A stretch of 64,000 nucleotides of DNA from Diorhabda sublineata (lineage: Eukaryota; Arthropoda; Insecta; Coleoptera; Chrysomelidae): NCBI RefSeq assembly GCF_026230105.1, contig NC_079478.1, forward strand, positions 33,743,653 through 33,807,652, written 5' to 3'. This document shows, in pieces, positions 10,875 to 22,800 of the stretch (the stretch's first letter is position 1; each line of letters starts with the position of its first letter). The notes below the pieces were generated by a model, which searched no databases, was not told the DNA's origin, and saw only the letters and a program-made list of their open reading frames with translations. Both the position numbers and the translations under genes were made by a program.

Positions 10875-13800
10875 CTGAAATTAAAATAAATTTTCAATAT
10901 TCACAAACCAAACTTTACTTCAATTCATAATGTCTGTTTGTCTGTCTACAACAATGTTAAAAATACTGAAATTATTGTTATACTGTGGTCACCAACACAA
11001 GTTGTGTGAAAATTTGTTCTGTAATTTTTTGAAATATAATTATAATAGCTGGAAATTTCGGAAAAATTTGAAATTTCCGAGAGCTTTTATCGTAGATTGA
11101 AAAAAATCATTGAAATCGGATAAATTTTCGATTTTCTAGACCCAAAAGACAAGGTGACCATAAATTTAATAATCCTTACATCTTTAAATATCATCTTAGA
11201 CAATTAGAATCAATCGAATATAGTCAAAACGTTTCTAAATAATTTTTTTTTGAGATTTGTAATACTGAATGTACTCCGTATTTATATTAGATTTGATTAG
11301 GAGTCATGAGGTTATGCAAACCTTCGAAATATCTTGACCTAAAGATTTTCTCGCAAAACCTCATTGTTTACTATTTAGGTAGCAAGGTCTAGAAAAACTT
11401 CACTACCTTCCTGGATGTTCAGGTACAAAAAAATACGAACAAAAGTGTCGCAGTTTTAATCCTAGGACAGCTTCACGATTTTAAATCAAATTTCTCGGTG
11501 GTAAACGTGACAAGTATTGTTACCTATTTTCCATAATTTTCACATTAAACGCCAAAAGATGATTCAAAAAGACATTTTTTCATACCTTGGGTTACATTAC
11601 TAGTTACATTACTTTCAATATTAGTATAGATATGGAAGGTACTACTACTGAAATATTTACAACTTTTCTGGTTTATAATTAATAACATTTAATTAGATAA
11701 TTACACTTAAAATATCAATTTTATCAAAATATACGACATACCTTTTTCTGGTAAAACTTGAGCTAACGTGTATTGATCCGGATTTCCCTCCAACCCTAAT
11801 TTGTACATGGCGTTTCTGATCACTTGAGGCGTCCTTTCATTGTTACTCAACATTATACTTTTATAAAGGACTATGCCATCCGTTTCTACACTGTCAGTTT
11901 CGTATGTAACTTTTATTATGTAAAAATCCGGATTACTCTTCTGTGATTGGTTGCTTAATGTTCCTGAACTATTATGGTTAGGAGGTACCTACAACAAAAA
12001 TGTTGTTTCAGTTAATGGTAACATAGAAATTAAGGGCTACATAGGAACATCAATGTAAAATCATCAATTTTCAATAAATTACAATAAACTGGATTGTTCC
12101 ATTGGACACCAGCTTTAATGTTTGAATACCACATTTTTTGTAATTTCATCACCTCCTGAATTGTTTCTAATTACTTTTGGATTGCTACATGTTCAAAAAC
12201 TGAGTTACTATAGTATTTAGACAATTTTATAAGAAAACAATCATACTTGTAAAGCCATTCATACACTATTATAGTGTGAAAGGACTATAATTAAGTCGAG
12301 GTATAAGGGAAACATCTAATAAATGTTTTTTACCGTACCAAATCGACTGTGTCAAGTATTTTTAATGATTCTTCTACTTTCAGGGATGTATAGTTTTAAA
12401 TATTTTCTTTCCACCCTTTGAGTTTCAGTTTTTTTGTTCATCGTTCCACATCTGAATTGTTTTTAATTATTTTTGGGTAGTTATCAGTAGGAAAACTGAG
12501 CTACTACAGTTTTTAGACAAGTTCATAAGGAACCAATAGTATATGAATGGCTTTACAAATATGAAGGGAATATAATTAAGTCATAAGAATAAGGGAAACA
12601 TCTAATGTATGTTTTTCACCATACCAAATCGACTGTGTCAAGTATTTTTATTGATTCTTTACGCTTAAATACCCCTTGTAGGGTTATACCGCAAAAATTA
12701 TTTCCAAATCTACTTTCTGAGATGTATCATTTTAAATATTCTCATTCCACCCTTGGAGTAACATTTTTTTTTGTTAATTGATCCCCTTCTAAAATGTTTT
12801 CAATTATTTTTGGGTAGTTATCTATAGGAAAACTGAACTACTACAGTATTTATACAACTTCATAAGAAACCAATAGTATATGAGAGGCTTTACATGTAGG
12901 AAAGGACTATAATTAAGTCCAACAATAAAGTAAACATCTAATGAATGTTTTTTACTGTACCAAATCGAGTGTGTTAAGTATTTTCAATGATAATTTATAC
13001 TTAAATAGCCCTTGAAGTGTTGTGCCACAAAAATCCTATTTAAATTTATTTTCTGAGGTGTATTAGTTCAAATATTCTTATTCCACCCTTTTAGTACCTT
13101 TTTTTGTTAATTGATCCCCTCCTGAACTGTTTCTACTTATTTTTGTATTGTTATATGTAGGAAAATTGAGCTACTACAGTATTTAGGCAACTTAATAGTG
13201 TATGAGGTCTTTACATATACAAAAGGACTATAAGTATTTCGAATAATAAGGTAAACGTTTCGTTTATGTATAAATTTCAATATTTTCTCTATAGAGTTGT
13301 TTCTGTTGACCAACTATGTATATAATTCTTAAATATTCCTCTACTTCTTTGAGCTACATAGATATGGGTCTTCTTCTACCTCCTAGTTTCCATTGGAGAT
13401 TCGATCGAACTATTTCACTCCTTTTTGCACTGAGAGTATAACACCATAAATGTTGTATAAGCATTTTTTAAAAGCTACTCCTCTGTTACTAGTATTATTT
13501 TCATCGACAACTAATTAAATTAAAAATATCCCTCACCTGAAGTTTATTATTGGCGCTACCTGAATGTGAACTATTAAGTGACACATCCAGCGAAGGTAAC
13601 GAGGAGTTACTGCTCGAGTTCGACATCTGAGACGGACTCAATTTTCTTTCCAAACTATTATGTGGTGAACTCGGTGTACTGTCGATATCGCAATAAAACT
13701 GTGAGCTATTACTACTTGAAGTACTAGCTATAGAATCGTTTTTCTGATGTCCCGATGTACGTCTTTTAGTTTTGGAATTATTGGCGTTGTTTGAAGGTTC

Positions 13801-16800
13801 GATTTGACAACTAAGTTGATAAGCTTCTCTATCATCCAATACTAGAATTGTATCGAACCATCTATCAAATGCCGGATCTTCGGTAAAATGATAAGCATTT
13901 GCGGCACCTAAACAGAAATGAAAAGTTTATTTATATAGGTGGACATTGTAGAAGAAAGTAGATGACATATGATGAAATTTACATAAAATGAATCAAGAGT
14001 TACTAGATTGATTCGAATCACTAATTGATAAGAAACTAAGAGTCAAAATATCTAAAGGAAATAAAACATTGAGATAGCTTTAAATTAATGACTTGAGAGT
14101 AAAATGACTGAAATGAAGAATGGATCATCTACTTACCTTGCAGTAACTTGATCTGAGCGAGAACCTCGAACTCCTTCCTCCTCTTGTCGAAATTAATCAA
14201 TCCATCAGATATGGTATCCGGTATGGCAGTATCGATCATGGTGAGATCCGTCAAAAATGTACCCAAATATGGTATAGTTCCAAAAGAAATATTCGCTACG
14301 TGATGGTTTTGTTTTTGGAATACTTTTTGTAAATGTTTGTCGTTTTCACCGAAAGTATCAGCAAATTTGGCGGTACCTTCCCTCATAAGTAATTCCCTTT
14401 GTGTCATTTGATTGTTGTCTTCACTGAATATCCGTGCCAGTTCATCAAACAATTCAATTTTTTCTTTAGGAATAGTTTGCCAAGTTTTTTGTAGCCTGGA
14501 TAATAAAAAATAAAATATTAGTTTTATTGTGTGTAGTAGTAAAATTTTGAATTTATATTTATATCAACTTTAGGGATATTTATAATTCATGATGATACTT
14601 GAGTTATTATACCACTAGCTAGTATAAGTACAGTTGCAGGCCAAATAACCAAAAATTATGAAGTTTATTTTAATTAGAGTCACTAAAATGCTGTATTTTT
14701 AACGGAGTTGGTACAATAACATCATATTTTCCACCTAAGAGCTTCCTAAACATAATCAGCATGAAATCCTCTTACATGAACTTCTTACAAACTTCTCATC
14801 TGTACTTATTGGCTGTCATGACTTTCTTGTTTATTATAACAAACTTCTTCTAAGTTTTAAATCGTCTTCATAGCTTACTCTAGGGGAAAATAGTTATGGA
14901 AGAAATTGTTTCAAGTCCAAATACAAAACATCAACTTGTCTGTAGGTTACTGCTCCATTCTTCGTTACCTCAATTACCATGTAGTACATCCAAGACATTA
15001 AACTCCTTGGTGTCTCAATAACGCTGAGCAAGTTGAAAGTTTTATGGCAAGCAGAACAGTAACTAATTGTTGTTTTACCCAATAATAAAATTTATTAATT
15101 TTTTCAATTAGAAAATCACTAAGCTGCTGTATATTTGGAGTAGTTGGTACACAAGATCATATTCTCTACCCAAGAGCATGCTAAACATGATCAGCATGAA
15201 AACCTTTTGAAAGAACTGTACAATAGGAACAATATGTGACTGTCATACTTCCCTTCTGTACTTTTGGCTCTGATGACTTCCCAGTTCATTATAACAAAAA
15301 TCTCAAGCCACAAATAATCCCCATAGCTTACTCTATGAGAAAATAATTATGGAGAAATTGGTTCAAGTCCAAATACAAAACATTGATTCATCTGTAGGTT
15401 ACTTCTTCGTTCTTCCAAGCTCCAAATCGTCTCCAGAGTTTACTCTAGGAGAAAATTGTTATATAAAAAATTTTTTCGAGTCCAGATATAGCATCTTGAC
15501 TGGTATGTGAATAGGATATTACTTCATGCTTAAGAACATGGTAATTGAGGTATTGAACTTTAGAATATGGCCATTGACTCCATGGTAACGCACCTTCTAA
15601 CCCTTTGAAGTAGCTTTCCCTCAAAGTGTACAATCTCATTCACTTGTATATGTTTTCCCAAAGCAATCTTTTTAATACCAAAGCAATAGCTTTGAAAGCG
15701 TGGTTTTTCAAATAGAACCATATTTTAAATGAATAAATTGCTATTAGACAAATTTTTAAATCACTGAGAATAGTTCCATATCGCTTTGTCAAAAACAATG
15801 TATCTTGATAACAAAATAAAAAAATTACTAGAAAGAATTCCGTGTTTGAATAAAAAGCACCCTCATGTGCCTATGGGGGTGTAGATATCTTACCTGTAAA
15901 TGGGGTTACTTTGCAACCCACTAATAATTGATTTCAAGCTGGAAAAATTCTTGATGAGCCTCAATTCTTGCGCGATGTCTATCCACGTGGAAATAACGGC
16001 TGCTCTCTCGTTGAATCTTAAACTTGGATCGACTAGAATCGAGGATATCACTCGGAACGATACCGCGTTAAATTGGTTAACTGTAGCTAAGACGGTAGCA
16101 GCCTCGTGGGATCTACTTTTATCTCTTCGAGACCAAACAGCACCCAGGCATTGATGAGGTACTAACTTCTTGAATAAAGCCTATAATAAGAAGAGAAATT
16201 GAGTGAAGAAAGTAGAACTCAATACGAAAAGTGATTATTAACAAAAATCAAATTTTTCTGGGAATTAATGACGATAGTACTGTATATTTTGACGGTTATG
16301 TTCCTTATGGGTAGCAATCAACTCGATCTGGAGTAGTATCTCGAAGAATTGAGGCCATAATCGAGTTGCCTTAAACGGAAAATCAAAAAAGCAGCGATCC
16401 TCCCTGGTGGAATGACCGTCTGTCCAAGTTAAGTTCTGAAATACGACAGCTCTTGCATGGCTACACCAGGAAACTCAACTCAATACCTACAAAATTCTTC
16501 GAGGATAATGAGGGGTAAAATCAATACAACTTTGGCATTGAGGAAACCGAATGTCGCTAAAGATTCACTTCCAAGGAAGCGACAGTAAACAAAATGGAAA
16601 AACATAGAAAAGCTACGAGGGAAACTGCAGTAATGGCTAAGCACGTGTGCAGCAGTGAACTAATAAAATTGGTTATGAGCCCTTTTCAACCGTTCAAGTC
16701 GCCAGGAGCGAATGGAATCTTCCCTATATTTCGTGAAAGAGGACAGAAAAAAACTGCTCCACTTAATCCGCCTTCGTCGTAACAGTCTAGAGTTTAGAGA

Positions 16801-19800
16801 AGGTTGTCAAACGGATATTAGACGCGAGAGGAGTAGATGGGATAACCACCATAGGGATAGTACAAATACTAAGCCATTGAGTGGAAAACAGAGGGAAGGG
16901 AAATACCTGGAACTCGGAACTCGCACTATATATTAAACACCTTTAGAACAAACATGAAAAGAAGACTACCAATACGTATGGGGCAGTGGTTAGGTAGGTA
17001 CAAAGACTGGCTTGCATATGTTCAACCGAACCAGTAGGTCATGCCCAACAGCTGCTGTAGAAGTGATCCTAAATCTCCCACCTCTCCTTATAGAATTGGG
17101 AAAGCATTATTCAGAAGGTTCAGAGAAGAAATTCACTAGGAAAAATAATGACCAAATTTAGGACATGTTTTAGGATGAAATACTGAGAAAGTTGAGCTTT
17201 GAGAAAAAGTACCTCAATACTAAGCTGTAGGAGCTATTAGAAGCAAAACATCATAATAGAAATGAACAAAAATGCCATCAAATTTTATACTGATGGCTCC
17301 AAAATAGCAGACAGAACTGACATAGGAGTTTATGGATTTAGAATCAAATATATAGCAAATTATAGCAAGATGGTATTCAAGTTTTAATTAAAAATCTGAT
17401 GGCGCTATTTTACTTTCGGTTTCTGAAGACGGTAATTTGGATAACGAAACGTGGCGTCAGTTGGTGTAATTGTGAATATTAGTGTAGTGGCGGTAATATA
17501 CAGTGTGTTAAGTATAAATATCATAAACTGATGCAGAATATCTGATTTAGCAAAAATGTTGATATTTTTTTTTACTTACCACATCCATCCTTGTGAGTTG
17601 TTCCGCAAAATGGCGTACAGGTACATCTGGTAATTTGTAAACCCTCCATCCAGCTGCTACTGATCGCATAGCAAACGCTGGAGGGGGAGCAGCAAGGGGG
17701 TCCACTTGAGCTTCTCTTGTATATCTATAGTCATATAAAAATATTATTTATTATAATTTTCGTATATTTTCTTATTAAAAGTGGATTTACATAGACAATT
17801 AAAATACATTTATCAAAGAGGATCAACTAACAAAAATAATATTCAGGAATTTCATTTTTATAGGTTATGTTTGTAATGTTACTAGGTGTCCTTATTATTT
17901 TTTAGATAGGATACAAAATATTTTTGGTAAAATTTGGAGTCATAAAGTTTAAATGATTCCAAAATGTAAATAAAAAGCTTTATACCAAATTTTCAAACTT
18001 TTTTGTAAAATTTGAGGTCATAAAGTTAATTCATTTCAAAATATAAATAAAAGGCTTTTATACTCAATTTTTAAATTTTTTTATAGTTTAATCGATATCA
18101 ACCACCACAAACTATTGTTTTTTTTTGGATGTAAATAAACTACTTAACTACTAAACTAAAGTTGCAAACATTCTTTTAGATTGGAATGATGCTTTTTTGT
18201 TCCTTTATCATCAATTTTGATAATTACTCGAAGTTATTTTCATTTTTTTTCCCAAAATATGAAATAAAACAAAAAAATTGGTTCACTATGTGACGTCAAA
18301 AACATAACCTCAAAATTCACAACGTTTTCCTTTTTACTGGGCACTAAAGGTTGATTTATTTTCATTATATGGTTCAAACTTAATCGAAAACCGTTCAGGG
18401 TCAGTTACGCTCATGCGCAATACTAAAATACTGAAATTGGCAGTTTATCTCAGTATTTTGTAAATATTTTAAATTATCATTTCCAACTGGCACCATATTC
18501 TGTACGTTTTATCAATATTAAACTTAAAATTTAACGATGCAAGTTTTATATCAGATATTTCGAATAAAGATAATTTTGATATGGAATTATTAATCCCGGA
18601 ATCAAAAATGCGAAAGATTTCATTTTCACTAAAACAGTTTCTTATATCGTACCTTTCTATTCTATGTCGTACTTTGGCATCCAGCTCAGTAGAAGGTAGA
18701 TATTCTTCACAGAAATGTAGCAGCTGACGAAGGGCGGAATGATTTGGCGGATCTTTGAAATCTTCCGGGTAACTGTCTAGCCATACGTGTAAAGCAGAAA
18801 TTAAAGTTCTGCAAAAACAACTTCCTATTAACTGATTAAATCGTAAATCTTATTAATTAATTAATCTTATTAATTAGTTTTGAAAAGTTGAATGATGTCA
18901 AATTGCTAGTATATATAGTACTTTAAAATTGTTTATAAAAGAATAACTATGGCAAGATATGTGAAACAGGAGTTGGATTAGGTGAAAATTTTAAACAAAA
19001 CGAAGAATATATATTAGATAGCAGACAAAAGTTATTAATGCCACATGTAGTGATGCAGGACTGATAAATTTATCAGGAGAAGTGATACTGGACTAGGCAA
19101 CTCACTAAAATATTTTATTCTAGGCGAGGTAGCTTACTAGTGATACTGTATCTTATAAGAAAATAGTGATTCTCAGTTTGGCAAATTACCAGAAATTATA
19201 CTGGGCTTGGCATCTTACCAGAACAAGTGATATTGTCCATGGCAACCTACCAGAAATAATACTGGGCTTGGCATCTTACCAGAAGAAGTGATACTGGTAC
19301 GATAAACTTAGTAGAAGGTATGATACTAGGCTAGGCAACTTACTAGAAGCGATGCTGGACTGGGGAACTTATTAGGAGATATGATACTAGGCTAGGCAGC
19401 TTACTAGTAGTGATACTGATCTTGAATCTTACCAGAAGTGATAGTGTGCTTGGTATATTACCAGAAGAAATAATACTTCGCCTGGCAACTTACCAGAAAT
19501 GATACTGGACTTGATATCTTACCAGAAGAAGTGATACTGGGCCGGGAAACTTAGTAGAAGGTATGATACTAGGTTAGGCAAGTTACTAGAAGTGATACTA
19601 AACTTGGAATCTTACCAGAAGTGATAGTGAGCTTGGTATCTTACCAGAAGAAGTAATACTAGATCTGGAAACTCACTATAAATAATACTGGGCTTGGCAT
19701 CTTACCAGTAGATGTGATACTCACATAGAAGGGATACTGAGCTTGGCATCTTACTACAAATTATATTGGGCTAGGTAATTAATCAGAAGAAGCGATATTA

Positions 19801-22800
19801 GATGCATCATGTATTTTAGATACCCAGAGATAACGTAAGACTTAGGAGGAGACTGGAATATCGCTGGAGTAATGAGTTTGGCATATATGTACAAGCAGAA
19901 TGGAGAAGAATTGTAAAAAATAGGAGAAGTTTATGAAATTGGGAATATGAAAAGTGATATTTGCTCGGTAGAATAATAGAGAAAGGCAAGGAATACCGCT
20001 TCTAGTAACTGAAAGGGGGAAATAGGACAGTTTCTTCTTTAAAGGAGATCCAGACCAGGACGTGATGAGGGTGTTTTTGGTGTCCAATTCAATGATGCCG
20101 ATAACTTATAGTGCTCCAAGGTCGTTTAATAGATTTCAAATAGAACAAATGATATTTCGGCGGGGTATACTACATACTAGATGATTTTCGTTAAGATTCC
20201 GCAACAGTTTCTCAGCTTCGGAATCAAAACTGTTTGAATTGTAAAATATTGATGTTGCTTTGTATTTTAGAATGTTTTATCGACTATAAAATATTAAACA
20301 TTATAGAGCACTCAAATGTTATTAATATCTGGTCTTTATGAGGGTAAACATTTTTTTAAATAATATAAATTAATATTAACTGTTAATTGTTATTGATTAA
20401 TTACACCTGGTTGCTAATTTTTATTTGCTCGTATTTTTGTAATTCATTATCGAAACATTCCAAGTTTCCTTTTTAAACATAACCTCTTATCAGAAAAAAA
20501 AACGTATGAGTCACCAAATTAACTATTAGTTTTATCAGATAGTTGCCGTGAAAATTATTTTGTAATTCCTGGGACAAATATGTAAATGATATATTGAAAA
20601 TTCTGTTGATATTGTCTATGAGACTACAAATCTTGCTCTGGTGATTATAGCAAAGCGAAACATATTGGTACACATCATAATATCAATACGATTTTTTCAT
20701 TTTCACTCTTTAATTGGAATTAGTTGTTACAGATACCGGTCGTCCAGATCGCGGCGCGTCGCTAACAGAGCCCCGTTTTTAAAAATTTCTGGTAAATCTT
20801 CTATGCCGTTGAACGATCGGTAACGGCGAGTTCAGAAATTGTTGTCGAAATTCGTAAATCATTTTTAGACGATATTTTTTTATTTCTATACCAATAAATA
20901 TAGTCGTTAATAGAAAATGAAAAATTATACCGCTGGGCTAAAGGATTTAAGCCCAATAGCGGCTTAACTCATCGAAAAATTCCATTTTTCCATTTGAATT
21001 ACACAGAAAATATCTATTTTGAGTAAATTTTTCCGTTTTTTTTCCAAAAAACCTTTTCTAAGGTTTTCGAAGAAAATTAAATTCTTCACAAAAATATCTG
21101 TTTGGACAAAGACTACAGAACCACTATTTAATTCTATAATTCCATATAATGTCAATATGATTTTTCCATTTTCACTATACAGAAGTCGGCATTAGTCAGG
21201 CAACAAATTTGAATTAAAGGAAAAAAAAGCGGCGTCAAAATGAATTTATCAAAAGGGTTTTTAAAGAATTTCTGGTACGTCTTCGACATTGTTATACGAT
21301 TCGGTAGCGCGTCGGCAACAGAGCCCGTTTTTAAGAATTTCTGGTACGTCTTCGGTAGCGAGTTCGGAAATTGTTATCGAAATTCGTTATCCGCGTTCGA
21401 ACGCAGACACGACGTAACAAAAAAACTCTATCTTGGAGAGTTAACGCGACGAACACGTGTTATCATGATACAGACACAACTGTCTAAAGCACGAACATGC
21501 CAATTATGGAAAAATTAAAGGCCAAAATATTTTTTCTATAAATCTAGTTTGAATACATTATAGAATCTAAAAGTTTCTATAATTTCGATGCAAAAACAAA
21601 CAAACCGCATCACAAACTTCAACAGAATTTATAATAATTTCTAATATATTAATTTATAATAAAATTCAAGAAAATAATGATAAATATTTTCGATTAGTCC
21701 TCGTACAACTTACTTCCGATGTTGTTCGTGTTGATCCGGTTTTCCGTTTTGCGTTCCGGCCAATTCGGCGTACCTTTCCAACAGAAGCTTCAATACTTCT
21801 TTTGGTGTAGAGAAACTCCTGTAAGTTGCCAGAAATACATTAATATAAGTTGTTTCGAGTTCTCCATCATCGGTAGAAAGAGCTTCGACTAATTTTTTCA
21901 AAGTACCGGCTTTAACAAAACGTACTCGAACCGTTTCCCATTCTAAGTGGGATATTTCATCGTCGGAGTCCTGTGAAACGAAAACAAATATATGACAAGT
22001 ATTTTTATCGACATACTTTATTAGTTTCGATAGTATTCTAAGTAAAAATATCTTAAACTGAAGCGGTATACAAAATGAACGCGAACAAGACGCCGATTCG
22101 CTAGTAAACATAACAGGAAGTTAATCACCAGAAAATGATTTCCTTATATTCTGTCAAATTTTAGTTTTCTTGTATACAGCCGACTGTTTTCTTCGTAGAT
22201 TCTCATGAGCACATACAAATTCTATCATTCTTTCACTAGGAAAAGTCATTTTTCAAGGTATCTGCAACTACAAACTACACTAGAAAAGTGAGGTTAGGTT
22301 TTTAATTTTCAACGGCGATCAGCGCGTAAAAAGTAGAAAGTTAGTTAACTAGTAGTAGTTGTAGAAACCCTGAAAAATAACATCTCCGAGTGAAACGCTG
22401 ATAGTTCACGAGGGTTTATATAACAAACAGTGGCTAGATACAAAAAAAATTTGGCAGAATATTTTTCCCATTTGAAAATCCCATGACAAGAACTCGTGAT
22501 TAACTTATTGAATATTTTGTTGGGTCTCTGCTCAATAAGTTCCAAAGTTGGTCATATAAACCTCGATTTATTCATGAATATTTGAAAAATTCGTCCGAAT
22601 CTATTTCGTTCAATTTAAAATATGTTGTAGTAAAGTAACTGTGAATATTTCTATTCAAATTGAGGGGTTTCACCCATCAACGCCGTGTCAAATAACGCCT
22701 TGTATATATTTTCTCTACACATTTCATACAGTAATAAGTCGCGTGACTAAGAAAAACACATTTTTTTGCCATAAATCGTTTTATTCATCAATATAATCTC

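Noticed and set aside
15900..16154. 84-codon plus-strand frame
   Set aside because: It is the complementary shadow of the Rgl catalytic exon on the minus strand.
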